Source of the DNA: Minwuia sp048007105
GTDB lineage: Bacteria; Pseudomonadota; Alphaproteobacteria; Minwuiales; Minwuiaceae
Direction of reading: 5' to 3'
Assembly (NCBI RefSeq): GCF_048007105.1
Contig: NZ_CP180352.1
Span: forward strand, 2,480,001-2,544,000
Length of the DNA stretch: 64,000 nt
Positions 23,474 to 33,307 of the stretch are shown one piece after another. How positions within the stretch are numbered: position 1 is the stretch's first letter; each line of letters begins with the position of its first letter. The position numbers and the translations under genes are program-made. The notes beneath the pieces were generated by a model. That model ran no database searches. It saw nothing but the letters and a program-made list of their open reading frames with translations, and was not told the origin of the DNA.

Positions 23474-25944
23474 GTCGGCTCCTCACGCAGGCTTCGCCGC
23501 CGCGGCAGCACGACGCGTAAGAGCGCATACTCGCCGGGGTCGCTCTCGACGCTCATGCCGCCCGTGTGCTGCTGGACGACGATATCATAGCTGAGCGAGA
23601 GGCCCAGCCCGGTCCCGTCGCCGGCCGGCTTTGTCGTGAAGAAGGGCTGGAACAGGCGGGACTTTACCTCGGGCTCGATGCCGATGCCGTTGTCGCGCAC
23701 AGCGATCTCGACCGACTCGCCGTGATCGCGCGTCGCCACCGTGATGGTCGGCCTGTAGCCTTCGCCGGCGGTCTCGCGCTTGCGGTTCACCGAATAGATT
23801 CCGTTGGCGACCAGGTTGATGACCACGCGTGCGATTTGCTGGCGGGAGATCTCGGCCCGGCCGGTGCCCGGATCGTAGTCGCGTTCGATGCGGATATCCG
23901 CGCCCCGGTTCTGCGCCCGCGCCCCGTGCCAGGCGAGGTTCACGGCTTCGTCGACAACCTCGGCCAGGTTGCACCATTCGGCCCCGCCGACCTCGCCGCG
24001 TGAATGCATGAGCATGCCCTTGACGATATCGTCGGCACGGCGCGCATGCTCGACGATCTTTTGAAGGTTGCCCTCGATCGTCGTGCGCAGCTCGTCGTAC
24101 TCCCCGGCACGGTCTCTCGGCAGGTTCCGGACAGCCTCGGTCGCCAATTGCTGGAATTCGGCCATCAGCTCGACCGAAATCTCGGCGAAGTTGCCGATGA
24201 AGTTGAGCGGGTTCTTGATCTCGTGGGCGATGCCGGCGGTGATCTGGCCCAGCGAGGCCAGCTTCTCGGCCTCGATCAGGCTGGCCTGTGTGGTGCGCAG
24301 ATCCTCGAGTGCGTCCTCGGCGGCAGCCTTGGCCTCGGCCAGCTCGGTCTCGACCCTCTTGCGTTCGCTGATGTTCAGGTTGACCGCGCCCAGGCCGATG
24401 GCGTTGCCGTCGGCGTCGAAGATCGGGAATCGGACGGTCGAAAAGGTATCCACGGAACCGCCGGGGCCACGGCTTTCGAACTCGTAGGCCAGCGGCTTGA
24501 ACGAGCGCATGACCTCCTCGTCCTGGGCGCTGATCCTGGCGGCGATCTCGGGCGGATAGAGTTCGTCCGTCGTCTTGCCCAGCACATCGGCCATGTCCAT
24601 CTCGCGACGGTCGCAGAAGTGCTGGTTGACCAGCACGTACCGGCCCTCCGGGTCCTTCAGAGTGATGGTGAAGGGGGCGGGGATGTGATCGATGATGGCA
24701 GCGAGGAGCTGCTGACTTTCCTTCAGCGCCTTCTCGGTCTCGATCAGCGCGGTTACGTCGGCGCCGGCGCCCCGATAGCCGGCGAAGACCCCGTCGACGT
24801 CATGGATCGGGTGGCCGCTGATGGCCACGAAGGCGCGGTAGCCGTCCGGATGCTGATGGACGCGAAGGAAGTTCCGGAAGGGCCGGCGTGCGCGGATGTC
24901 CTCCATGTGCGCCAGCCATTGTTCGTCGTTCTCGTCGCCTTCCAGCCGGAGTTCGTCGCGCCGCCGACCAAGGATTCGTTCCGTCGGCACGCCGGTGATC
25001 TCGGAATAGCGGTCAGAGACGAAGGTCATGACGTTGTTCGCGTCCATCTCGAAATAGAAGTCCGAGATGGCGTCGCTGTAATCGCGCAGCCGCTGCTCGC
25101 TGGTGATCAGACGCTGGTTCGCCCGAGCCAGTTCGCGCGTGCGCTGCTCGACCCGGTCTTCCAGATCGCGCTGATGCGCCGCAATCCGCTCCAGCAGGCC
25201 CGCAGTGGCGCGGAATACGTCGCCGATCTCGTCGCGCCGGGTCAACTCGCCGGCGAAGCGCGGTTCGTCGCCGATGTTCTCGCCCTGATTCAGCGCCCGC
25301 TGCAGCCTGAGCAGTGGCCGCAGGACGGCTGTGAGCAGGGTCGCCATCGTCACTAGGGTCAGCAGGGCCGTCAGCAGTATCACCAGACCTGCAATGTTGA
25401 GGGTGTAGGCGAGAAGCTCCTCAGGGATGTGATCCGCGTCCAGCCGCAGGGCGATCGGTCTCGCCATGCCGCTGCGGCCCGCGTCGACGAAGATCTCGAT
25501 CCGCGTCTCGCCGGCGTGGACGTGGGAATCGTATGGGTCCGCACGGCGTCCTGCCTCGGTCCAGTCCGTCTCCAGCTCTTCGCCCAGCATCAGGGTTGTG
25601 CGGCCGGTGCCGTCCAGAAGCGCGACGCCTGTGATTTCCGGGTGCCGCATCAGGGCGCGCGCGACCAGCTGCGGCGGCGCCTGCGCATCGAGCAGGTCGC
25701 GCGTCAGGTGCAGGGTCTTCATCGACGAATTGATCAGTGACAGCGTCAGGTCCTCGCGCCTGTTGAAGAAGGACGGCACGAAGATCACGGCTTCCGCGAT
25801 CAGGATGACGATGAAGATGATCAGCGTGATCCTGCGGATCAGCGGCGATTGCAGCACCCGGACGATCCCGGCGCGGATCCGTGCGAGTCCCCGTTTCGGC
25901 CCGGTCCGGCCATCTGCGGCAGACGCGGCGCGGGTTTCGGCCAT
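23470..25944 (-). CDS. Membrane sensor histidine kinase with two PAS domains
   Basis: Protein of 824 aa. TM1 at about 40-60 and TM2 at about 180-208 flank a 120-residue periplasmic sensor; then HAMP and coiled coil (208-285), PAS1 with PAC (about 286-400; SDFYFEMDANNVMTFVSDRY), PAS2 (about 410-530; PAPFTITLKDPEGRYVLVNQ), HisKA with phospho-acceptor His574 in GIAHEIKNPLNF, and an HATPase with NLVANGIY, DNGIGIEP and GTGLGLSLSYDIV. The ATG at 25944 shares one base with the stop of the receiver gene (TGATG). Probably phosphorylates the receiver, the SpoIIE regulator, or both. Confidence 0.93.
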   Translation of the reverse strand: MAETRAASAADGRTGPKRGLARIRAGIVRVLQSPLIRRITLIIFIVILIAEAVIFVPSFFNRREDLTLSLINSSMKTLHLTRDLLDAQAPPQLVARALMRHPEITGVALLDGTGRTTLMLGEELETDWTEAGRRADPYDSHVHAGETRIEIFVDAGRSGMARPIALRLDADHIPEELLAYTLNIAGLVILLTALLTLVTMATLLTAVLRPLLRLQRALNQGENIGDEPRFAGELTRRDEIGDVFRATAGLLERIAAHQRDLEDRVEQRTRELARANQRLITSEQRLRDYSDAISDFYFEMDANNVMTFVSDRYSEITGVPTERILGRRRDELRLEGDENDEQWLAHMEDIRARRPFRNFLRVHQHPDGYRAFVAISGHPIHDVDGVFAGYRGAGADVTALIETEKALKESQQLLAAIIDHIPAPFTITLKDPEGRYVLVNQHFCDRREMDMADVLGKTTDELYPPEIAARISAQDEEVMRSFKPLAYEFESRGPGGSVDTFSTVRFPIFDADGNAIGLGAVNLNISERKRVETELAEAKAAAEDALEDLRTTQASLIEAEKLASLGQITAGIAHEIKNPLNFIGNFAEISVELMAEFQQLATEAVRNLPRDRAGEYDELRTTIEGNLQKIVEHARRADDIVKGMLMHSRGEVGGAEWCNLAEVVDEAVNLAWHGARAQNRGADIRIERDYDPGTGRAEISRQQIARVVINLVANGIYSVNRKRETAGEGYRPTITVATRDHGESVEIAVRDNGIGIEPEVKSRLFQPFFTTKPAGDGTGLGLSLSYDIVVQQHTGGMSVESDPGEYALLRVVLPRRRSLREEPT

Positions 25945-26333
25945 CAGGCCGGCCTGCCGCCGATCTCCGCGACGATGCTCCGGAGACGCTGGAAATCGAC
26001 GGGCTTGGAAACGAACTCCCGGGCGCCGTGGGAGATGGCCTTCTCGCGGTTCGTCTGCCCCGAATAGGCGCTGACAAGCACAACCGGCAGTTCGGGCCAT
26101 TCCCGCCGGATTTCCTCCAGAAGCTCCAGACCGCCAAGCTCCGGCATGTTGATGTCGGACAGGACCACGTCGAAGCCGGTGCAGGCGCGCAGCTTCTCCA
26201 GCGCCTCGACGCCGTTCGCCGCAAAGACAAGCTTCACCGTTCCCGCCTTGATTTCCCGGCGGAAGCGCTGGCGGAACAGGTCGGGCACGTCCAGTTCGTC
26301 ATCGACGACGAGAAGACGGGGAGCCATGGTCAT
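25944..26333 (-). CDS. CheY-like single-domain response regulator
   Basis: Receiver domain alone, 129 aa: acidic pocket LLVVDDELD, phospho-Asp in VVLSDINMPELGG near residue 56, switch Ser in LVSAYSG, and lysine in VSKPVDF. It lacks an output domain, so it should act through protein contacts or as a phosphate relay or sink between the two kinases that flank it. It overlaps the upstream kinase by 4 nt (ATGA) and the downstream kinase by 1 nt. Confidence 0.93.
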   Translation of the reverse strand: MTMAPRLLVVDDELDVPDLFRQRFRREIKAGTVKLVFAANGVEALEKLRACTGFDVVLSDINMPELGGLELLEEIRREWPELPVVLVSAYSGQTNREKAISHGAREFVSKPVDFQRLRSIVAEIGGRPA

Positions 26334-27868
26334 CCCTTTTCTTGAGCGGTCATCGTATCCCTGACCACAAGGGGAAGCGAGACAATAAACTCCGTGAACC
26401 GGCCCACTTCGGTCTCGACGTCCAGGGTTCCCTGATGCTGGTGGACGACAGTGTCGTAGACCAGAGAGAGGCCGAGGCCCGTTCCGTATCCGGCGGGCTT
26501 GGTGGTGAAGAAGGGTTCGAACAGCTGCTCGCGGACGCTTGACGGAATGCCCGTACCGTTGTCGCGGATGCGGATGTAGAGGCGGGAGTAGGGCACCGAT
26601 CGCCGGGTGGAGATCCTGACCGTCGGTGTGTAGCTGCCGGTCTCGGTCCGGGCCCGCTCGCGGACGGCGTAGAAGGCGTTGTTCAGGATGTTGAGCAGCG
26701 CCCGGTTCATCTCCTGTGCCATCAGTCGGATACTGCCGGCGTCCCAGTCGTAGTCCTTCTCGATCGTGACGTTGAACGACTGGTCCTGGGCGCGCGCGCC
26801 GTGAAAGGCGAGGTTCAGGGCCTCGTCGACCATCTCGTTAACCTGCACCGATTCCCACTTCCCCGGTTCGCCCCGCGAGTGCTGCAGCATGCTCTTCACG
26901 ATTCGGTCGGCCCGGTGACCGTGTTCGACCACCTTGTCCAGATTGGCCTTCAGCGTCGGGGCCAGTTCCGCCAGTTCGCCGATCTCTTCCTCCGAGTAGC
27001 TGTCGATGCGTCGGCGGACGATGTCGCGCATTTCCTCCATCAGTTCGACCGAGAGTTCGGCGTAGTTGTTGATGAAGTTGAGCGGGTTCTTGATCTCGTG
27101 GGCGATGCCGGCGGTCAGTTGGCCCAGCGAAGCCATCTTCTCCTGCACGATCAACTGGCCCTGCGCCCGCTTCAGGTCCTCGAGCGACTCCGCCAGCCGG
27201 GCCTCCGCCTCCCGGCGGCGCTTGATCTCGGCGGACTGGTTGTCCCGTTCGACCATCGTGCGAACATTTTCCCGGAAGCTGTTGTAATTTATGCGAAGAA
27301 ACAGGCCCATCGTCATGATCGTGACGATCAGGATGAGGGAACTGGCGAGGCCGCCGATGCCGTCGTAGATCTGGATGGCGATGACGGTTGCGACGACAGT
27401 CGGGATGCTGAAGCCGAGGCAGGCGCGCGGCACCATCCAGACCGAACCCAGCGCGCCGCCCCAGAGCGCCACCACCATGACATAGGTGATGATTTCGCCG
27501 ACCGCCCCGTTGAGCGGGTAGAGATAGATCACCCCGGCGCCGATGATGGTGCCGAGCAGCATCGACCAGATGAAGATGTTGCGGATGTGGACCTTGCTCA
27601 CGCGTTCCGGCGGCGGGCGGTCGCGGTAGCGGAAATACCGGATCGTCACGGGCACCATCATCAGCCAGATCGCGCCCAGCCAGATGATGTGGAACAGCGC
27701 CGGCGCCGTGCCCCAGAAGGTGGCGCTGGCGACGAAGGTCACCACCATGTTGCCGAGGATCAACCCCGGCTGCTGGCGAAGCATGCTGACGGCCTGCTGG
27801 ATCCGGATTTCCTCTTCCAGCGTCCGCCCCGCACCGGTCTCGGCGGGCGTGTCCTCGACGGCGGTCAT
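26330..27868 (-). CDS. Sensor histidine kinase with multi-pass membrane domain
   Basis: Protein of 512 aa. The N-terminal 190 residues hold six or seven membrane helices with very short loops, so the signal is probably sensed in or at the membrane. A coiled coil (195-245) leads to HisKA with His257 in GIAHEIKNPLNFINNYAELSVELM, and an HATPase with NILNNAFY, DNGTGIP and GTGLGLSLVYDTV. The catalytic core is very similar to that of the other kinase of this operon. The start overlaps the stop of doeA by 4 nt (ATGA), linking sensing to ectoine catabolism at the level of translation. Confidence 0.92.
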   Translation of the reverse strand: MTAVEDTPAETGAGRTLEEEIRIQQAVSMLRQQPGLILGNMVVTFVASATFWGTAPALFHIIWLGAIWLMMVPVTIRYFRYRDRPPPERVSKVHIRNIFIWSMLLGTIIGAGVIYLYPLNGAVGEIITYVMVVALWGGALGSVWMVPRACLGFSIPTVVATVIAIQIYDGIGGLASSLILIVTIMTMGLFLRINYNSFRENVRTMVERDNQSAEIKRRREAEARLAESLEDLKRAQGQLIVQEKMASLGQLTAGIAHEIKNPLNFINNYAELSVELMEEMRDIVRRRIDSYSEEEIGELAELAPTLKANLDKVVEHGHRADRIVKSMLQHSRGEPGKWESVQVNEMVDEALNLAFHGARAQDQSFNVTIEKDYDWDAGSIRLMAQEMNRALLNILNNAFYAVRERARTETGSYTPTVRISTRRSVPYSRLYIRIRDNGTGIPSSVREQLFEPFFTTKPAGYGTGLGLSLVYDTVVHQHQGTLDVETEVGRFTEFIVSLPLVVRDTMTAQEKG

Positions 27869-29058
27869 TTCTTGACGAACAGCTGCCGGGGGTAGTCGGC
27901 GAGGAACTCGGCCGGTCCCTCGTCGCGGATCCGGAGCGGTTCGGTGATTTCCAGCCCCCAGTCCTTCATCCAGAGAGCTGGCATGAAGTGGAAGGTCATG
28001 TCCGGTTCCAGCACGGTGGTGTCAGTCGGGCGGATCGAGAAGGTCCGCTCGCCCCAGTCCGGCGGATAGGACATCCCGATGGGGTAGCCGCAGCGACCCT
28101 CACGTTCGACACCTCGTCTCTCCAGCACGGCGTAGAAGGCGGCAGCGACATCGCCGGCGGTGTTGCCGGGCCGGGCGGCGTTGACGCCGGCCTCGATTCC
28201 CTCCAGCACGGCCTCTTCGGCGCGCCGCATGTCGTCCGGCGGTTCGCCCAGATGAATGGTCCGGCAGAGCGGTGCGTGATAGCGGCGGTAGCAGCCCGCA
28301 ATCTCGAAGAACGTCGCCGCGCCGGTCTCGAAGGGCCGGTCGTCCCAGGTCAGATGCGCCGCCGTGGCGTCGAGCCCGGTCGGCATCAGGGGCGCGATGG
28401 CCGGATAGTCGCCGCCGAAGCTGACGCCGTTCTCCTCGGCGCCCCAGATGCCGGTCTTGTAGATCTCGGCGGCGATCTCGTTGCGCCGCTTGCCGGGTTC
28501 CATGATCTCCAGGATGCGGTTGTGCATCCGCTCCACGATCCGCGCGGCGCGGCGCATGTAGACGATCTCCGTGTCCGACTTCACCGCCCGCTGCCAGTTG
28601 ATCAGCCCCGTGGCGTCCGCCGGCTCCCTGCCGAGCTGGGAGACGAGGACCGTGTGGGCGCGGGCCGAATAGTAGTAGTTCTCCATCTCGACGCCGATGC
28701 GCTTGGCCGCCCAGCCCCGCTCGCGCAGGATGTCGGCGAGATGCTGCATGGCGTGACGGTCGGCGGACATGACGTAGTCGTCGGAGTAGCCGACGATATC
28801 CTCGGCATCCATGTAGCAGGTGCGCAGCGCGCCGGCGGCGTCCATCTTGCGGCCCCAGAAGACGGGATCGCCTTCGGGTCCGACGATCACCCCCTGGTGA
28901 ACATAGAAGCTCCAGCCGTCATAGCCGGTCAGCCAGGCCATGTTCGACGGATCGCAGGCGAACAGCACGTCGATGTTCGCCGCGTCCATCGCCGCCCGCA
29001 CCTTCTCGAGCCGGTCCTGGTACTCGAAGCGGGTGAAAGGCAGTTGGACGTCGGGCAT
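27865..29058 (-). CDS. doeA: Ectoine hydrolase (M24 family)
   Basis: Protein of 397 aa of the creatinase/prolidase fold that opens the ectoine ring to N-acetyl-diaminobutyrate. It follows DoeA throughout: PFTRFEYQDRLEKVRAAMDA, WLTGYDGWSFYVHQGV, GRKMDAAGALRTCYMD, and the C-terminal catalytic part with SFGGDYPAIAPLMPTG and FEIAGCYRRYHAPLCRT. As in DoeA, the canonical metal ligands of M24 aminopeptidases are not all kept. ATG 29058 is preferred; a TTG at 29085 is in frame. It diverges from eutB over 86 nt, the arrangement expected of an ectoine locus. Confidence 0.88.
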   Translation of the reverse strand: MPDVQLPFTRFEYQDRLEKVRAAMDAANIDVLFACDPSNMAWLTGYDGWSFYVHQGVIVGPEGDPVFWGRKMDAAGALRTCYMDAEDIVGYSDDYVMSADRHAMQHLADILRERGWAAKRIGVEMENYYYSARAHTVLVSQLGREPADATGLINWQRAVKSDTEIVYMRRAARIVERMHNRILEIMEPGKRRNEIAAEIYKTGIWGAEENGVSFGGDYPAIAPLMPTGLDATAAHLTWDDRPFETGAATFFEIAGCYRRYHAPLCRTIHLGEPPDDMRRAEEAVLEGIEAGVNAARPGNTAGDVAAAFYAVLERRGVEREGRCGYPIGMSYPPDWGERTFSIRPTDTTVLEPDMTFHFMPALWMKDWGLEITEPLRIRDEGPAEFLADYPRQLFVKK

Positions 29059-29144
29059 CGCGGGGCTCGCTTTCGTCAGTCGCAATCCGGTGGCGTTGAA
29101 ACTCCCGGCTGCCCATGCGAGGACATGCGCGCAAGGATGAGATC

Positions 29145-30152
29145 ATGCCGAACCTCAATTTGAGCGATATTTTTGCAGCGCGGCAACGGGTTGTGGGTGT
29201 TGTCCAGACGACGCCCCTTGTCCCGTCCGCGCTTTCCGGGCCGGGAAAGGCCCCGATATCGCTAAAACTGGAATGCATGCAGCCCACCGGCGCCTTCAAG
29301 CTGAGGGGGGCGGCGAATACTGTTGCGGTGCATCAATCCGAGGGGCGGACGGCGGGATTCGTTTCCGTTTCGACCGGCAACCACGGCCGTGCCGTGGCCT
29401 ATGCAGCGGAACGGGCGAGACTGAACGCCACGATCTGCCTGTCGGAACTGGTGCCGGATGTGAAGGTGAAGGCAATCGAGGCGCTGGGCGCCGAGGTCGT
29501 GCGCGCCGGGCGCAGCCAGGACGAGGCGCAGCTGGAAGCCGACCGGCTGGTCCGGGAGAAGGGCCTGATCGAGATACCGCCGTTCGACGACCGGCACGTG
29601 ATTGCGGGACAGGGAACCGTCGGGCTGGAATTGCTGGAGCAGGCGCCGGACCTCGACTGCATCGTCATTCCGCTTTCGGGCGGCGGGCTGGCGGCTGGCG
29701 TTGCGCTGGCGGCGAAGGCGATCAAGCCTTCCATCCGTCTCGTCGGCATCAGCATGGACCGGGGCGCCGCAATGCAGGCGAGCCTGACCGCCGGCAAGCC
29801 GGTCGAGGTCGAGGAATTGCCCTCGCTCGCCGACAGTCTGGGCGGCGGTATCGGTCTTTCCAACCGTTTCACCTTCGCGCTCTGCCGCGATCTTCTGGAT
29901 GAGGTGATTCTGGTGAGCGAACAGGAGATCTATGACGGCATGCGGGCGCTCTACCGGGAAGACCGGATCGTCGCCGAGGGCGCATCCGCCGTGGGCCATG
30001 CCGCGCTGCTGGTCGGCAAGCTGGAACTCGATGGCCCGACTGCCTTTCTGATCACGGGACGGAATGTCGATATGGGCCAGTTTTCTGCCGTGATCGCCGG
30101 CGAGACCGTGCGGCTCGGCAATCTGGAGGTCAGAGGAGGCGGACATGCGTGA
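29145..30152 (+). CDS. eutB: Hydroxyectoine utilisation dehydratase (threonine dehydratase-like)
   Basis: PLP enzyme of fold type II, 335 aa. The PLP lysine lies in CMQPTGAFKLRGAANT near residue 52; the phosphate loop is PLSGGGLAAG near residue 188. It looks like serine/threonine dehydratases, and its position before an ornithine-cyclodeaminase-like gene and opposite doeA is that of EutB, thought to act with EutC on hydroxyectoine so it can enter the ectoine route. AAGGA lies 7 nt before ATG 29145. It overlaps eutC by 8 nt. Confidence 0.85.
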   Translation: MPNLNLSDIFAARQRVVGVVQTTPLVPSALSGPGKAPISLKLECMQPTGAFKLRGAANTVAVHQSEGRTAGFVSVSTGNHGRAVAYAAERARLNATICLSELVPDVKVKAIEALGAEVVRAGRSQDEAQLEADRLVREKGLIEIPPFDDRHVIAGQGTVGLELLEQAPDLDCIVIPLSGGGLAAGVALAAKAIKPSIRLVGISMDRGAAMQASLTAGKPVEVEELPSLADSLGGGIGLSNRFTFALCRDLLDEVILVSEQEIYDGMRALYREDRIVAEGASAVGHAALLVGKLELDGPTAFLITGRNVDMGQFSAVIAGETVRLGNLEVRGGGHA

Positions 30153-31134
30153 TGTGACGGTTCTGACCGAAACGGATCTGCGCGCCTGCGTGCCACTGAA
30201 CCTGGCCGCCATCGACGTGGTCGAGGCGGCCTTCCGGGCGCTGGCGACCGGTGAGGTCGTGATGCCGCCGATCCTGTCCATGGACCTGCCGATGGTGAAC
30301 GGCGAGGTCGATGTGAAGACTGCCTGGATCCCGGGCTTCGACGGCTTCGCCATCAAGGTCTCGCCCGGATTCTTCGACAATCCGAAACAGGGCATCCCCA
30401 GCCTCAACGGGCTGATGATCCTGTTCGACGCGAAGACCGGACTGGTCGATGCACTGCTACTGGACAACGGCTATCTGACGGATGTCCGCACCGCCGCCGC
30501 CGGGGCTGTCGCGGCCCGTCACCTGGCCCCCGAGACGGTCGAGACCGCGGGGGTCGTGGGCACAGGCGTGCAGGCGCGGCTGCAACTTGAGGCGGCGTAT
30601 CTGGTCCGGCCCTTCCGCAAGGTGCTCGTCTGGGGCCGGAATGCGGACAAGGCCGATGCCTGCGCCCGCGATATCGGTCGGGCGCTGGGTGTCGAGACCA
30701 CGGTTGCGGCGTCGGCGGAGACTGTGGTCCGCGAGAGCGATCTCGTGGTCACTTCGACGCCGTCGCGTGAGCCGCTGATCCAGGCGGAGTGGCTGCATCC
30801 CGGCCTGCACATCACCGCAATGGGCTCCGATCAGGACGGCAAGAACGAGATCGATCCCACCGCAATCGCCGCCGCGGATCTCTATGTCGCCGACAGGCTG
30901 AGCCAGTGCGCCGTCTCCGGCGAATGGCAGGCCGTCCTGGCGAAGGGGCTAGACGGCGGCCGCACACCTCCCGAACTCGGCGTGGTGATCGCCGGGGCGG
31001 AAGCTGGCCGCAGGCGGCCGGACGACATCACCATTGTTGACCTGACCGGAACCGGCGCGCAGGACACGGCCATCGCAACGCATGCGCTGGCCTGTGCACG
31101 CAGCGCCGGCGCCGGATCGGTCATCCAGACCTGA
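30145..31134 (+). CDS. eutC: Ectoine utilisation protein EutC (ornithine cyclodeaminase family)
   Basis: NAD(P)-binding protein of 329 aa of the ornithine cyclodeaminase/mu-crystallin family. Seen: the N-terminal substrate part with VVEAAFRALATGEVVMPPI and GFAIKVSPGFFDNPKQGIPS, then the Rossmann region GVVGTGVQARLQLEAAYLV and VTSTPSREPLI. GGAGG precedes ATG 30145, which lies inside the end of eutB. With EutB it is expected to convert hydroxyectoine toward ectoine; the exact reaction of this pair is not settled by the sequence. Confidence 0.87.
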   Translation: MRDVTVLTETDLRACVPLNLAAIDVVEAAFRALATGEVVMPPILSMDLPMVNGEVDVKTAWIPGFDGFAIKVSPGFFDNPKQGIPSLNGLMILFDAKTGLVDALLLDNGYLTDVRTAAAGAVAARHLAPETVETAGVVGTGVQARLQLEAAYLVRPFRKVLVWGRNADKADACARDIGRALGVETTVAASAETVVRESDLVVTSTPSREPLIQAEWLHPGLHITAMGSDQDGKNEIDPTAIAAADLYVADRLSQCAVSGEWQAVLAKGLDGGRTPPELGVVIAGAEAGRRRPDDITIVDLTGTGAQDTAIATHALACARSAGAGSVIQT

Positions 31135-31151
31135 AAAGGAAAGGGACACCC

Positions 31152-32518
31152 ATGCTCAAGAACGATCAGCTCGATCAATGGGACCGCGAGAACTTCTTCC
31201 ACCCCTCGACCCATCTGGGCCAGCACGCGCGCGGCGAAGCGCCGAACCGGATCGTGACGGGCGGCGAGGGCGTCTACATCCAGGACCGTGACGGCAACCG
31301 GCTGCTGGATGCCTTCGCCGGGCTCTATTGCGTCAATGTCGGCTACGGGCGGAAGGAAATCGCCGAGGCCATCGCCGAGCAGGCGAAGGAACTCGCCTAC
31401 TACCACGCCTATGTCGGCCACGGCACCGAGGCCTCGATCACGCTGGCGAACATGATCGTCGAGCGCGCGCCCGATCACATGCAGACGGTCTATTTCGGTC
31501 TGGGCGGTTCTGACGCCAACGAGACCAATGTGAAGCTGGTCTGGTACTACAACAACGTCCTCGGCCGCCGGAAAAGAAGAAGATCATCAGCCGCTGGCGC
31601 GGCTATCACGGTTCGGGCCTGATGACCGGGTCGCTGACCGGGCTGGAGCTGTTCCACAAGAAGTTCGACCTGCCGCTGGCCCAGGTCATCCACACGGAAG
31701 CCCCGCATTTTCTCCGCCGTCCGGACGCGTCGATGTCCGAGCGCGAGTTCTCCGCCTGGTGTGCGGAGAAGCTGGAAGAGCTGATCCAGGCCGAGGGACC
31801 GGACACCATCGGCGCCTTCATCGGCGAACCGGTTCTGGGCACGGGCGGCATCGTGCCGCCGCCGGAGGGGTACTGGGAGGCGATCCAGGCCGTGCTGAAG
31901 AAGCACGACATCCTGCTGATTGCCGACGAGGTGGTGACCGGTTTCGGACGTCTCGGCTCGATGTTCGGATCCACGCACTACGGGATCAAGCCGGACCTGA
32001 TCACCATCGCCAAGGGGCTTACCTCGGCCTACGCGCCGCTCTCGGGCTCGATCGTGTCGAAGGACATGTACGAGGTCCTGATGCGCGGCACCGACGAGCT
32101 GGGCCCGATCGGCCATGGCTGGACCTATTCGGCCCATCCGATCGGGGCGGCGGCCGGGATCGCCAACCTGAAGCTGGTGGACGAACTGGGGCTGGTCGCC
32201 AATGCCGCCGACACCGGCGCCTATTTCCGGAAGACGCTCGCCGATGCGCTGGGCGGCCACGCCAATGTCGGCGAGGTTCGTGGCGAGGGTCTGCTGGCTG
32301 CGGTCGAACTGATGGAGGATCCGGGCGGCCGCAGGTTCTTCGACGCTTCGCGCAAGATCGGCCCGACGATTGTCGGTGAGATGACGAAGCGCGGCGTCAT
32401 CGCCCGCGCCATGCCCCAGGGCGACATCATCGGTTTCGCGCCGCCGCTCTGTCTCAGCCGCGAGGAGGCCGACCGCATCGTCGAGGTCACCGCGGAGGCT
32501 GTCGGCCAGGTTCTTTGA
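31152..32518 (+). pseudogene. doeD: Class III aminotransferase (DoeD-like), one-base frameshift
   Basis: PLP aminotransferase, about 455 aa when mended. The first frame (31152 to about 31571) has the family N-terminus and GLGGSDANETNVKLV. It then goes out of frame near CGGCCGCCGG at 31562-31571, where one missing C would restore GRPEKKKIISRWRGYHGSGL. The second frame holds IADEVVTGFGRLG and the PLP lysine in TIAKGLTSAYAP, and runs to 32518. In this locus the product should be the diaminobutyrate transaminase of ectoine degradation. All catalytic parts are intact either side of the break, so a sequencing error is quite possible. Confidence 0.8.
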
Positions 32519-33276
32519 TCGCGGAGCCGGTCTTCTATGCCGTCGCCGTACCGGTCCTGCTGCTGACCGGCATCGGCAAGGGCGGCTTCGGCTCGGGCGT
32601 CGGCATCGTGGCGGTGCCGACGCTGTCGCTGGTCATTCCGCCGCTGCAGGCCGTGGCGATCATGCTGCCGATACTGTGCCTGATGGACATCTTCGGCGTC
32701 TGGAGCTACCGCCGCCAGTGGAGCCGCCGCCTGATGCTCTATCTGGGACCCGGGGCGGTGATCGGTATCGGCATCGCCACGGCGCTGGCCGGTTATGTCG
32801 ACGAGCACATGATCCGCCTGATCATTGGCGCCATCGCCGTGCTGTTCTCGCTCAACTACTGGCTGGGCGGCCGGCGCAACGGCGACGCGAAACCGGAGAG
32901 CAGGCCGAAGGGCGTCTTCTGGTCGGCGGTGAGCGGCTTCACCAGCTTTGTCGGCCATGCCGGGGGCCCGCCGCTGCAGGTCTACATGTTGCCGCTGAAG
33001 CTGGACAAGACGGTGTTCGTCGGCACGACCACGGTCTTCTTCATGCTGGTGAACTACGCCAAGATCGTGCCCTACGGCTATCTCGGCCTGCTGACGCAGG
33101 AGAACCTGCTGACCGCGCTGGTGCTGGCGCCGATCTGCCCGCTTGCCATGTTCGCCGGGGTCTGGCTGCACCACCGCATCCCGGAGCGGCCCTTCTACCT
33201 GATCTGCTACGTCTTCGTGTTCATCGTCGGGCTCAAGCTGCTGCGCGACGGGATCATCGGGACGTTTGGACTGTGA
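32515..33276 (+). CDS. TSUP-family (TauE/SafE) membrane transporter
   Basis: Inner-membrane protein of 253 aa with about eight hydrophobic segments. The family signature is present twice: GIGKGGFGSGVGIVAVPTLSL near the start and GFTSFVGHAGGPPLQVYMLPL in the middle. The start is a TTG overlapping the aminotransferase stop (TTGA), so it is the last gene of the eutB operon. TSUP proteins move sulfur compounds or organic anions; here it may carry a product of ectoine breakdown, an inference from position only. Confidence 0.87.
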   Translation: MIAEPVFYAVAVPVLLLTGIGKGGFGSGVGIVAVPTLSLVIPPLQAVAIMLPILCLMDIFGVWSYRRQWSRRLMLYLGPGAVIGIGIATALAGYVDEHMIRLIIGAIAVLFSLNYWLGGRRNGDAKPESRPKGVFWSAVSGFTSFVGHAGGPPLQVYMLPLKLDKTVFVGTTTVFFMLVNYAKIVPYGYLGLLTQENLLTALVLAPICPLAMFAGVWLHHRIPERPFYLICYVFVFIVGLKLLRDGIIGTFGL

Positions 33277-33307
33277 CGTGACGAAGCCCAGTATTGCCTC
33301 TGCGGCG

